From: Amylostereum areolatum
Taxonomy: Eukaryota; Basidiomycota; Agaricomycetes; Russulales; Stereaceae
Direction of reading: 5' to 3'
DNA length: 64,000 nt
Assembly: GCA_012932865.1 (NCBI GenBank)
Contig: SAXG01000014.1
Location: 642,740 to 706,739 of the forward strand
Numbering within the stretch: the first letter of the stretch is position 1; each line of letters opens with the position of its first letter. The translations under genes and the position numbers were made by a program. Below are positions 47,494 through 63,423 of the stretch, one piece after another. The notes under the pieces are model-generated. The model had not been told where the DNA came from, made no database searches, and saw only the letters and a list, made by a program, of their open reading frames with translations.

Positions 47494-47910
47494 TTACAGC
47501 CCACAGTTGCTCGCGTCTACCATGGTCGCACTGGCCTGAACTACGCCTAGCTGTTCCGCCTGACCATTCGTGAGCGTGTTCATCGCGGCCTCCGCAATAT
47601 TGAAACCGTCGCCGGCGTGGTCGATAGCAGTAAGGAATATGCTCGCCCCACTGAACGCCAGCTGCCAGCAAGATCCGTAATTGACCGAGTTGAAGCCTTC
47701 GACGGCGGCAGTGGCACCGATGTTGGGGAAGGAGGGGAGAGAGCCGAACGTGGTGAAACCACGGGTTACGAGCCCATTCGCGCCGGTGGAGCAGGAGACT
47801 GTGGTGAGCTGCCCGTCGGCGTTGTCATATGTATTGTCGAAGCGAACATCATCGGCGAGGACGAATGAGAGAACGAGAGCGAAAGATGAGAGGCGGGCGG
47901 CGAGCTTCAT
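47494..47910 (-). CDS. Cerato-platanin family secreted protein
   Basis: Single exon, 138 residues. Signal peptide MKLAARLSSFALVLSFVLA, then the mature start DDVRFDNTYDNADGQLTTVS. Family landmarks: CSTGANGLVTRGFTTFG, PNIGATAAVEGFNSVNYGSC, SIFLTAIDHAGDGFNIAEAA and AMNTLTNG, ending NCGL. Cerato-platanins are small expansin-like secreted proteins of fungi that bind chitin/cell walls and can elicit plant defence. Four cysteines forming two disulphides are usual. Here only three are present in the mature protein, because the expected NCGSC motif reads NYGSC. The missing partner could leave a free cysteine. Confidence 0.92.
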   Translation of the reverse strand: MKLAARLSSFALVLSFVLADDVRFDNTYDNADGQLTTVSCSTGANGLVTRGFTTFGSLPSFPNIGATAAVEGFNSVNYGSCWQLAFSGASIFLTAIDHAGDGFNIAEAAMNTLTNGQAEQLGVVQASATMVDASNCGL

Positions 47911-48800
47911 TGTCGATGAGCGATCCTCAACGTGCCTGTGCGTCTTGCGGTTCGGCTGTATGCTGAAGGCCTTTTTTATATGCCCCTTGGGTCAGTGGGA
48001 GCGTTATCGGGAAGGTCGTGAACATTGAATAGACCACGTATTAACGAAACGTCTTGTACCCATGACTAGGTGGAAGCACTTCAACGCTATTCCTGAATAT
48101 CAGAAGGGCTGGGCGACTTCATAGAATCTGCCCATCGGTTCTCGCGTTGGCCAGTACTCTCCATCCTGAGAACGCTCCCATGTCGTCTGCACTTGTGTGA
48201 GATGAGTTTGGATGAAAGAAATCGCTCTAGATTCTAGAGTCCAGTCTCCATGAACTATCGCGAAGTTTCCGCACGAACCTCGATGGGATGGCGTCTGAAT
48301 CAGACTAATGCGTTTCCTAAGAGAAAAATAGATGGAAGAGTCCAACCACCTGTTGGGAACATCCAGAGCTGGGATTATAGAGAATCCAAGACGATGAAGG
48401 AAACTTCAGCGTGCTGACTTGCAAAGAGCAGCAAGTCATCGATCTGAAGGAAAGGAAGGACTCAGGCAGTTTGCAAGTTGCTTTCGAATTCAGGCTCGTT
48501 GATTGGCTCTTATTCAATATTGGCCTCAAATGACGTCACCAAAGCACACTCTGTTCTCGAACTTATTGAACACATTTCGCATCCGCCGTCGTCTTCCACT
48601 ATACACCACTTACTAAGGTGAGTTTGGGGAGCTGAAAAAATAAGGCATACATAGTATGCCCGCGTTTTTCAATTTACTTCCCAGAAAACTTACCATTTCT
48701 GTAGCGTAAAGGTTGTAAAGGTGCCAACGCTGCCGCATCCAGCCACTGCCCTAACACACCTGCATCTACAGATAGGCATACCGACTTGTTGCTACCTACC
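47911..48800. other. Divergent intergenic region
   Basis: 890 bp between the divergent cerato-platanin and Mcp1-like genes. It contains both promoters. No other feature recognised. Confidence 0.45.
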
Positions 48801-49577
48801 ATGGACAGACCGAAGACGAGCTCGTGGCGCGTTTCTTTGACCCCTTACTTGACCAACATTGCCCAAGCATCGGCGCCTTTCTTGACGACGTTTCTCATGG
48901 TCCATCTCTCCGCACCTATAGTTGCCAACCTTGGTGGGTCTTCCCTCTCTTCCCAAGTCATGGTACGTTTTCATTCGATATCACGCAATTTGCCACGTCC
49001 TGAAGCTGAAGCCCTCCATGGCAGCTATTAGGGCGGGAATACTACCAGACGACTTTTGGCGAACGCTACCTCCTCCTTACTCCCTTATTCGTCCACGTCG
49101 GCGCGGCATCTCTCAAACGTATCAGTAGCACCGCGACCGCCCCGTGGCTGGACAAGCATCCTCACCCTCACAGGCTACGCCGCCGCCCTCGTCCTTCTTC
49201 CCATCCACTACCTCACCCACCGCATCTACCCCACCGACCTTACCCCCGCCATCTCCTCCGTCGGCCCCTCCGAGCTCGACTACGAATTCGTCAAAACCGC
49301 GCTGCACACCTGGCCCGTGCGGTCGACATTGCTCTACGTCGCTCTGGTGGGCGGCCTCGCCTTGCACGCGTCCGAGGGGATGCAGGTCATGCTCACCCAC
49401 GTGGTGGCGGGCGCTCGAGGTCTCAGCCGGCGCGCACGACGCGTTATTGCGGCAGGGGCAGTGGTCCCCGTGCTCACAGGCCTGCTCATACTCGCAAGGG
49501 AGCCGCTGCTCGCATTCGGGCCTATGGCGAGCCGATACCGCGCGGCAATGACACAATCGTTCGTGTTCCGCTTTTGA
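48801..49577 (+). CDS. Mcp1-like mitochondrial membrane protein (DUF1691 type)
   Basis: Exons 48801-48962 and 49025-49577 (62-nt intron). Diagnostic phrases are FLMVHLSAPIVANLGGSSLS, SQVMLLGREYYQTTFGERYL, LTLTGYAAALVLLPIHYLTH, RIYPTD and SELDYEFVKTALHTWPVRS, with several hydrophobic spans ending in a basic/hydrophobic C-terminus. Yeast Mcp1 is a mitochondrial outer-membrane protein acting with Vps13 in lipid homeostasis, suppressing ERMES loss. I infer the same location. One +1 break near 49120 separates AASLKR from SVAPRPPRGW; dropping one base rejoins the family sequence. It is convergent with the P-type ATPase. Confidence 0.75.
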
Positions 49578-49924
49578 CTTCTGTTTCAAGGTTTTCGAAG
49601 TACGACGCTACGAGTTCACTTATCACTATGGACCCATGGGCCCGGCCTCGGCCTGTACCTTTTTCTGCGTCTCATTGTACTCGTGATCGCTATATCGGAA
49701 CCGGTGGAACATATCGACGGTGGCGCCGGCAAGCGGTGGGTGCATTGTTGAATAAGGCAAAGCTGTTCCTGTGCGCACTTCGTTCAAAACGCGTAAGGTC
49801 GTGTCTTGGTCGCAGAGTCGTAAACTGTGACAGGTAATATATGAGTCTGAGGCCAAATCTGAGGCAGAGGGCGTATCAAGGTCGTCATAAAGGCATCGTC
49901 CTGTATCGGTGCTCGCCCGCTCCC
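49578..49924. other. Intergenic, convergent 3' ends
   Basis: 347 bp between the Mcp1-like and ATPase stops; holds both 3' UTRs. Confidence 0.5.
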
Positions 49925-55132
<5,208 letters not shown>

Positions 55133-56162
55133 GGAAGGGAAGAAAGGTGGGGCAAGTGGGGACGAGAAAATAGCATTTGGACGTTGCAGAAGATAAGGTC
55201 TGGGGGGACGTGGGCCTTCCCGAAGTGACGTCGGGTTTCAAAACGGTTGGAGGAGGCCGATACGGAACTCGTTCCGTGAAACTGAGCTCATGCGTGGCCT
55301 GATTGGATGGATTGGCCGAGGGAAGTTTGTGAGAAAATCGAAGGTTTCTCAAGTGGTAACGCAGACGAGCAAACAGCCAAAAGCCCTCAGCGCTTTGGCA
55401 ACCACGCCCAACCACGCCAGCAAACGGCCAAAAGCCCTCTGTCACGTGACCGTCCCTCGACGGCCTGGAAAATCGGAATGGGAGGGCCAGGGGGGAGGCT
55501 GCACACGACCACTGACATCCCCTGCGGAGAAAAGACGGAGGAAGGCGATGGTATAAGAAGCTTGAACGTGGTCTTGACGATGGACAGACAAAACGCTATC
55601 AAGTCCAATGAATTGTGGGATAAAGGAAGCACGTCCAGGTTTTGGGCGTGGAGCTCAATCGACGGCGCGAGAATTCTAGCAGCCTTGTGCGTTATGCTTT
55701 CCAACAAGGTACTCCACCGCCAGAACAGAGAAATCACCTCAGGAGAAAGATGGAGTCCTGATAGTGGGCGGGACAGGCATTCGACCCGCTATAATTGGAT
55801 AAGACTTCGAGCGATCCACCTTTGGGGTGTGAATTGTTATAGGCCCATGTTCATATAGCCTCTCTGCGTCACTGCGTGGCGACGGGCGGCGACGGGTTGA
55901 AGTTGGATTTGAAAGAATCAAGGATGTGGGAAAGGTGGTACGTTTGACAGAATCGACAATTGGTCACAAGTAGACCAGGAGAGGAAGAAAGGGTGGTCGT
56001 CGGTACCGTGGCCGAGTCGTGGTCGCTGCATTCGATTCCGTCTCGATGTCGTGAAGGTCTTGTTGGGGAGGTCCACAACTCTAGGACTCGAGGGGACTCG
56101 GCGGGAGCTCGAGTGGGTCGGAAATTGCCGACGAATGTGGAAATGACGTGCATGTAATTGTA
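55133..56162. other. ATPase promoter and intergenic region
   Basis: About 1 kb with no gene recognised. An AAGCCCTC / CAGCAAACGGCCAAAAGCCCTC direct repeat occurs near 55375-55440. Confidence 0.4.
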
Positions 56163-56317
56163 CTAGCATAGACCCGTGCATTGCACTCATTCAAGTAGCA
56201 AGGCTGTGGTGATTGTATTCAAATAAGCAACAAATAAGCATAACTAAGTACTAAGCATGAAGTGTAGAAGATTCAACTCGCAGTCCGATAGTAGGGAAAC
56301 TGTAGCCGGGATGCCTA

Positions 56318-57349
56318 CTGTACGCGGCCGACGTTAGGCAACGTCCCCTGTCCCCGGGGGTCGGTTGCGGTTGCCTAATTTGCGGGTTGTCCCCTGTCCC
56401 CGAGGCTGAGTTGCTTTCCGCTTACCCATGCTTAATTTTCGCAAAAAAAAGGTCAAAAACCCTCAAGAATACGTCACCAGCGGCACCAAGTACGAAATCG
56501 ACATGAGGTTCGCTCATATTGTATTTTGTTTTCTACAAACCGCCGCAGCGCTGCCAGCCTCATGAGCTAATAGGACCCCTGAAATTCCCTATAGAGCATT
56601 CATCCCAGGGTGACCTGTTTTCGGTGGTGCGCTGGGACAGAATTTGGGCCATTTTCGGTGATTTACATGATAGATTTTTTCAAGTCAGCCGTTTTCAGTG
56701 GTTCTTAGACTATACATATCTAAAAATAGTCTAATTTCCCACGCCTTCGGCGTCGAGGTTTCCAGAGCAGAACTCTCATTTTATGCACAAGCTTGCTATA
56801 ACATGCCTAGTTTGCTTCCATAGACCCATGGGAAGCAAAATATGCAAAATACTTGTGATTGGAACTGACAGATCCTCGGCGTGTTCAGATGCTTACCATT
56901 TTCGGTGGTGAAGATGGGACTTCGGACGGGCGGGTTCCTTTTCAGTGGTTCTTAGCTCCAACATGTCGGCCCTACGGGGCCCATTTTCGGTGGAGAGTAC
57001 CATACATAGGTTCCCATAAGGCCCAAATTTTCGGTGGTCCGAGATGAATCATTTATAGGGAATTTCAGGGGTCCTGAGCTAATCAGCACTCAGTGACAAA
57101 TAAGGTGGTCAGTGTGCACAAAACCTTGTATTCATATACAGATTCGTGTACAGTGTAATGGGCCAAAGCGTGAGGATGATCACTCGACGCTACATAGGAC
57201 AGCTTTGGCCCTTTGGGAGAGCTCACTCACAAGAGGTTGCGTTGCCTAAAGTGGATGTCCCCCGTCCCCGAGGCCGGGTTGCCCTCCTCTACCCGCTCCC
57301 ACGGTCATGTGACACCGGTTGCGAGTTGCCAAACTACAGCCGCCTACAG
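56318..57349. mobile_element. TA-flanked inverted-repeat element nested in Helitron B
   Basis: Comparison with the uninterrupted Helitrons (GATGCCTAGAGGGG) shows insertion at TA: the TA is duplicated at 56316-56317 and 57350-57351. The ends are imperfect inverted repeats. The left reads CTGTACGCGGCCGACGTTAG; the right, reverse-complemented, starts CTGTAGGCGGCTGTAGTTTG. Internal GTCCCC-rich subterminal repeats occur near both ends. A TA target duplication suggests a Tc1/mariner- or PIF-like MITE family. About 520 bp is its own sequence; the rest is the inserted hAT-like element. Confidence 0.75.
56572..57075. mobile_element. hAT-like MITE nested in the TA element
   Basis: A 504-bp element with perfect terminal inverted repeats AGGACCCCTGAAATTCCCTA at the left and the reverse complement at the right. 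It is flanked by the 8-bp duplication GAGCTAAT (56564-56571 and 57076-57083). Eight-bp target duplications are typical of hAT. It carries about seven copies of TTTTCGGTGGT or one-base variants (about 56618, 56652, 56692, 56899, 56939, 56984, 57028), which look like subterminal transposase-binding repeats. It has no coding capacity. Confidence 0.85.
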
Positions 57350-58691
57350 TAGAGGGGTTTGTGACGGTCCCAAATGCTCTCGCTCGTGTCGGGCTCTCTT
57401 GGCAATCTGCCATTTCGATAGCAGAGTGGGTTGTTCTGTTCCTTGAGGGTTCAGAGCTGGAGTCCTTGGGGGCGTAGGAAGCAAGTCGCCGAGGGCCGAG
57501 TAGGCCTGCGAATATGCAATGTCGATGAGGACATATCACCTGTGATATGGATAACAAAAGGATCAGTAAAGCCTTTACTATCACATTGATTGATACTGTA
57601 TGCACGTACCATCTATGAAAGCTCCGTTCGAGGCTTGCTGGTTGGTTGGGTTCTTGCATTATCGTGTCGCCTGTCGTTGATTCGGACGTGGACGACACAA
57701 TACAATGCTGTTGCGGACCTTCAGGATCCTGAGGATGTCGTTGTGCTCGCACTCAAGACCGGCGGTGGCCAATGGCGTCAGCCGAGGAAAGCTGTAGACA
57801 ACAATATAGTAAGCAAGGACATTGATCAGTTTGTTAAGGTCAGTCATACCTGGACGGCCGTGTTCTCGTTCGCTTGCGAGGAGGTTGAATGGGCACTGTT
57901 TCTGGGGGCTGCATCTTGGACGGAATCAGTGGACCTGCGTTCCTGCTCGGTGCACCATCCCAATGGCCAGCCAATGTCACCCCCAACTCGCATAGATTCT
58001 TCTGCACAAATAGTACATGTCAGTTCGTCTCGCAAGAGAGAAAGAAAATGCGCACATGATCCAGATGAACGCACCGAGATGCACTGGATGCAGATGACAG
58101 GGTGTGCTGTACTGTGTCGTGTCGGGTCGGGTCGTGTCGTACATCACTCGAGCTCGGGACCACCACGCCTCATCCGAGCACCGAGGAAATTTCCCGAAAA
58201 ATCTCTAGATATATAAATAAATCCAATCAGGGGGGGTGGGAGCGACGCGGTCATCGTGACCGAAGCGACAAAACACGTCCATGTTGCTGCACAAACATTG
58301 CTTTGGAGGAAAATTGATTTGAATTTGTTTTCTGATATACAAAGTAAAAGGTATAAGTAGGGCTGTGCCATGGAGGCTACTTTGACGCTAACGGCGGTGC
58401 GTAGAGGTGCCATAGAGAGTGGGAAGGTATGACGGTGGCCAAGTACGTGGTGGAGGTCAAGACGAAGAGCGACGCGGCGACCCGGCCGACGCGCAAGCCT
58501 AGGATGACGCAAGCAGCCACGTGCATTTGTCAACGCGACTTGTCACGCGTCGCGTTACGATGACGTGGCTGTTGTCCCACAACCAATCAGAAAGCTCACT
58601 TGTCTCGCGGTTTGTGTCGTGACGTGACGCAGCGCTCCACCGCGTCTCTCTTTGTATTAAAGGACAAGGAACTGTGTTTGATTATATAATA

Positions 58692-60159
58692 CTAGCATAG
58701 ACCCATGCATTGCACTCATTCAAGTAGCAAGGCTGTGGTGATTGTATTCAAATAAGCAACAAATAAGCATAACTAAGTACTAAGCATGAAGTGTAGAAGA
58801 TTCAACTCGCAGTCCGATAGTAGGAAAACTGTAGCCGGGATGCCTAGAGGGGTTTGTGACGGTCCCAAATGCTCTCGCTCGTGTCGGGCTCTCTTGGCAA
58901 TCTGCCATTTCGATAGCAGAGTGGGTTGTTCTGTTCCTTGAGGGTTCAGAGCTGGAGTCCTTGGGGGCGTAGGAAGCAAGTCGCCGAGGGCCGAGTAGGC
59001 CTGCGAATATGCAATGTCGATGAGGACATATCACCTGTGATATGGATAACAAAAGGATCAGTAAAGCCTTTACTATCACATTGATTGATACTGTATGCAC
59101 GTACCATCTATGAAAGCTCCGTTCGAGGCTTGCTGGTTGGTTGGGTTCTTGCATTATCGTGTCGCCTGTCGTTGATTCGGACGTGGACGACACAATACAA
59201 TGCTGTTGCGGACCTTCAGGATCCTGAGGATGTCGTTGTGCTCGCACTCAAGACCGGCGGTGGCCAATGGCGTCAGCCGAGGAAAGCTGTAGACAACAAT
59301 ATAGTAAGCAAGGACATTGATCAGTTTGTTAAGGTCAGTCATACCTGGACGGCCGTGTTCTCGTTCGCTTGCGAGGAGGTTGAATGGGCACTGTTTCTGG
59401 GGGCTGCATCTTGGACGGAATCAGTGGACCTGCGTTCCTGCTCGGTGCACCGTCCCAATGGCCAGCCAATGTCACCCCCAACTCGCATAGATTCTTCTGC
59501 ACAAATAGTACATGTCAGTTCGTCTCGCAAGAGAGAAAGAAAATGCGCACATGATCCAGATGAACGCACCGAGATGCACTGGATGCAGATGACAGGGTGT
59601 GCTGTACTGTGTCGTGTCGGGTCGGGTCGTGTCGTACATCACTCGAGCTCGGGACCACCACGCCTCATCCGAGCACCGAGGAAATTTCCCGAAAAATCTC
59701 TAGATATATAAATAAATCCAATCAGGGGGGGTGGGAGCGACGCGGTCATCGTGACCGAAGCGACAAAACACGTCCATGTTGCTGCACAAACATTGCTTTG
59801 GAGGAAAATTGATTTGAATTTGTTTTCTGATATACAAAGTAAAAGGTATAAGTAGGGCTGTGCCATGGAGGCTACTTTGACGCTAACGGCGGTGCGTAGA
59901 GGTGCCATAGAGAGTGGGAAGGTATGACGGTGGCCAAGTACGTGGTGGAGGTCAAGACGAAGAGCGACGCGGCGACCCGGCCGACGCGCAAGCCTAGGAT
60001 GACGCAAGCAGCCACGTGCATTTGTCAACGCGACTTGTCACGCGTCGCGTTACGATGACGTGGCTGTTGTCCCACAACCAATCAGAAAGCTCACTTGTCT
60101 CGCGGTTTGTGTCGTGACGTGACGCAGCGCTCCACCGCGTCTCTCTTTGTATTAAAGGA
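58692..60159 (-). mobile_element. Non-autonomous Helitron, copy C
   Basis: 1468 bp, full length and uninterrupted. Read on the minus strand: A|TCCTTTAATAC...CTAG|T. It is nearly identical to copy A (a few substitutions, e.g. TGTCACGCGTCGC versus TGTCACGTGTCGC). It is closer to copy B than to A at several positions, which fits local B/C duplication. The 5' end lies about 230 bp upstream of the membrane protein start, so it may supply sequence to that promoter. Confidence 0.88.
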
Positions 60160-60205
60160 TTGGCGGGGCCGTGCGGCGGGGGAAACTCACCGTGTGTCGA
60201 CTCGT

Positions 60206-60237
60206 TCCTCCTCCTCCTCCTCCTCCTCCTCCTCCTC
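60206..60237. repeat. (TCC)n microsatellite in the 5' region of the membrane protein gene
   Basis: About ten TCC/CTC units within the 234-bp gap between Helitron C and the start codon at 60394. Pyrimidine tracts of this kind are common in fungal core promoters and leaders. Confidence 0.7.
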
Positions 60238-60393
60238 GCCGTCACCGCCACCCAGCCTGCGTCTCTCTGTCTCTCACATTCTCGATTCTCGCAGGCGACG
60301 GTATACCTACTTCAAATTTGTCTCCCCCCCGTCGGTTAACGTCCGCCGCTCACGACCCCGATACGACATTCAGCAACAAATAGCCTCTTCAAT

Positions 60394-61192
60394 ATGGTGA
60401 GCCACTATCAACACCACCGGCTCCACAGCACGGATCCTCACCAGTTGACATCCTAGGCCGATTCTACTCCTTCACCTTCACCCACGCACACCTCCAGCGC
60501 TCCGAAGATAAACGGTTCCGAAGGAGGTGCGCGCTTTTCATATATCTCCCCATCACTTTCCTCACCACCCCTTCCGCAATACAGCGTTCGTTGCCATCGT
60601 CGTCGTTCTCGGCGTCGTCTTTGTTCTTGCCTGCGTTGGCATCTTCCTCCTTCTCCGATTCTGGGAACCCAACCACCACGAACGCGAACGCCGTCGCAAG
60701 TTCTCCATCCGTCGAAAAGAGGCCACGCGATCGGCACACCCCCTACCCATCGGTCTGCACGACCCAGAAGCCCCCGTCTACGGATCGCTAACCGATAAAC
60801 TCGGCAACATGTTCCGCGGTCGTCGCCAAGGGAGCGGTTGGGTGCAGACCCACGACGACGATTGGGATAGCGGGGACGAGATGACCGCCGTCGACCACGA
60901 CAGCGTCAGCATGGGCTCCGCCCTCGGTGGCAAACGGACGACCATCATTGTCGAGCCAGACGACAAGGGCACCATCGAAGGCCTATCCGCATCGCCGATG
61001 CAAGTCACTCCCTCTGGAAGTCCGCGCGCGGTGACATACAGCGACCCATTCGAAGGTTCAGTAGATCTTTCCCACAGAGACGACATGTCGGCGTACTACA
61101 GTGCCTCTAGCATGGCGAGCCGCGACACGCGCAATCCGGCTCAAGGAGCCCTGGGGTTTCTGGACGGGACCAAGTTCAAAGAGGATGTTTAA
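60394..61192 (+). CDS. Single-pass membrane protein of unknown function
   Basis: Exons 60394-60396 (ATG only), 60457-60526 and 60585-61192 give 226 residues. The N-terminus is short, Ser/Pro-rich and polar (ADSTPSPSPTHTSSAPKING). It is followed by one strong membrane span AFVAIVVVLGVVFVLACVGI and a basic stop-transfer segment RFWEPNHHERERRRKFSIRR. The cytosolic tail has DDDWDSGDEMTAVDHDSVSM and ends GFLDGTKFKEDV. No signal peptide; probably N-out/C-in. The start codon is separated from the rest by a 60-nt intron; phases agree. Family not recognised. It is convergent with the HDAC gene (276 bp between stops). Confidence 0.75.
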
Positions 61193-61468
61193 TACCCTCG
61201 ACTTCGATCTTCGTCTGGTGGATGGCCCTTCCTTCTTTCGACTCGGCCGAGACAATACCTGACGGCTTGAGGTTTGATATGATAGGTACGACACGTCGGA
61301 TACTTACTCCCACTCTGTACTCTTCCATTTACTCTGTATCTTCTTCCGTTGTATTTATGCTTGTCGCCCGTTGTACTGTACCGTATTGGCACGACACTTA
61401 CGACCACGATATCACGAAGAGTTTGTACGATTATGTTACTACGTCGATATACCATCGATTTGCACATA

Positions 61469-63423
61469 CTATGCCTCCACATCTACGTCCATCGGTGTTA
61501 CAGCTTCGACGTCGCCTGTGTCTTCCGCCTCCTCTTCCTCCTCCTTCTCCTTGTCTTTACCTTTGTCTTTAGCAGCGCTTGCTCTTCCTTTTGCCCGTCC
61601 TCGCGCCCGGCCACGACCTCTTTTCGGTTTTGCAGGGGCCTCCTCCGCCTCCTCCTCTTCTTCTTCCTTGGTCTTGCTCGCCGCAGCGCTCCGCCCCCGC
61701 GCCTTGGTGGTGCGCCCTCTCCCCCTCCGCCCCCTCTTCGCAGGTCCCCCGGATCCCACATCATCCTGGTCCACATCGTTATCCCCATCGAAGTACTCGT
61801 TCCTCGCCGCCACACCGGACTTCCTCTCCCTCCTCTCCCCCACGTCCGCCGTGCCGACCTCTTCTTCCCTCTCTTGCGCCGTCTTCGTCTCCTCCGCAAG
61901 CCACTCCTCCAAGCCGGGCGGGATCTCCTGCATGTTCACGCTCGGCGCCGCGCTCAGATAGCGCAGTTTCTCGCGGATGCCGATGGTGATGCGCTGGAGG
62001 GATGCCGCCGAATTCTGGTTCTCGACCTTGCCCGTGAGCGGCGGGTGCAGCTTCCATCCGGAGTCCTCGAAGAACGGATCGTACACGGTCGCAGGGAGTT
62101 CGTCCGGGACCTCGGCGCCGACGAGCACGGCGGTCTCATACGTCCAACAACGGCTGACGTTCTTGAGCGTGTACCCGCCGCCACCCACGACGAGGAGCGG
62201 GACGCCGAACGTGCGCACGTGGTTCACGCACTCGCCGTGCGCGGCGATGGACAGGTTGAACGCGCCGAGGCGATCAAGGCCGAGCGAGTCGGCACCGCAC
62301 TGGAGCACGATGCTGGTCGGCTTGAAGTGGTCGACGGTGTCGTTGATGACGGTTTTGAAGACGGTCATGTACATGTCGTCGTCGATCCCGTCCTGCAACG
62401 GCACGTTGAGGCAGAAGTGCTTTCCCAGCCCCGCGCCGTTGTCGTCGAGCTTTCCCGTCCCCGGGAAGAAGTCGCCGGTGTATTTGTGGAAGGAGACGGT
62501 CATGACGCGGTTGGAATGGTAAAACGCGAGCTCGACGCCGTCGCCGTGGTGGATGTCGATGTCGATGTACAGCACGCGCGGGTGGTACCTGTAGAATCAA
62601 CACGATTTTGTTTTCGAAAGTCAGATAACGTATCATCAAAAAGGGAGATGGAGGCAAGAGGTTTACTTGAGAAGTTCGAGGATGGCGAGCACGATGTCGT
62701 TGACGTAGCAGAACCCGCTTGCCTCGCCGCGTTTGGCGTGGTGCAGGCCTCCCGACCAGTTGATCGCAATGTCCGTCGTCCCCGCCGCAAGCTTTCGCGC
62801 ACCCGCTAGCGACCCTCCAGCGTACATCTTGCAAAACTCGTACATGTCCGCGAAGATGGGGCAATCCTCCACGCAATTGAACGAGTCGATGAGGTGTTTC
62901 ATCTCGTCTTGGTTCGACGGCGTCACTCTACGCATCGTTGTGTTTGTTGGTCGATAATATGGGAAAAGGGGCGTGGACTTACCGAGAGAGGAAGTCGATG
63001 TATTTGGGGTCGTGATAGGCTTGGAGCTCTTCCCTTGTGGCCGGTCGGGGATTGTATACGTTGTGTATTTGCTTGTCCAGTCCGTAGCCCATGACGAGCG
63101 CGTTCGTTAGGGACATCCGGTGCGGTTTCATCGGATGATGTTCCTATACCACGCATACACGCAACATAAATACGCATCCTGGACGTCAATCCGTTCGACG
63201 GTCGAACTTACGCCGTAATGGTGCTCGCCAACACCCTTGGGAAAATAATACGACACTATGGGACGCGAATGCGGCTTTTCTAATGGTTATTTTGAACCGG
63301 GGTGAGTCGAACGAGACCTACGTTGATGCGCTCCGTTATGGGTTGAGCGACCCCATGGTTTGGCCCGCGGTCGCCAAAGAACTTTGAAGACGAAAACGTG
63401 TACGTCTCGAATTTCCGTGTCAT
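61469..63423 (-). CDS. Class I histone deacetylase (Rpd3/Hos2 type) with RGR-rich tail
   Basis: Five exons (63322-63423, 63212-63274, 62983-63143, 62667-62927, 61469-62588) give 568 residues in consistent phase. The N-terminus [20 protein letters not shown] is followed by [20 protein letters not shown] and [20 protein letters not shown]. The catalytic core has [39 protein letters not shown] and [15 protein letters not shown]. The zinc-binding Asp/His motif and the [11 protein letters not shown] and [14 protein letters not shown] loops are present. The wording ([25 protein letters not shown]) is closest to the Hos2/HDAC3 group. The last ~150 residues are unusual: blocks such as [16 protein letters not shown] and [17 protein letters not shown] alternate with Glu runs. 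Nuclear lysine deacetylase. Confidence 0.93.

Larger units (their letters stand above)
56163..58664 (-). mobile_element. Non-autonomous Helitron, copy B (interrupted)
   Basis: Same element as copy A, with matching CTAG-T 3' terminus (56163-56166 on plus) and TCCTTTAATAC 5' terminus at 58664. It is split after position 56317 by a 1032-bp insertion, so its total length is about 2.5 kb. The base before the 5' TC is G rather than the usual A, unlike copies A and C. It lies in the same orientation as copy C, separated by only 27 bp. Confidence 0.85.

Noticed and set aside
61498..62809. Long plus-strand open frame opposite the HDAC
   Set aside because: Antisense shadow of the HDAC exon; it contains Ser/Pro or Leu-rich translations of the Glu/Arg tail and crosses the HDAC intron.
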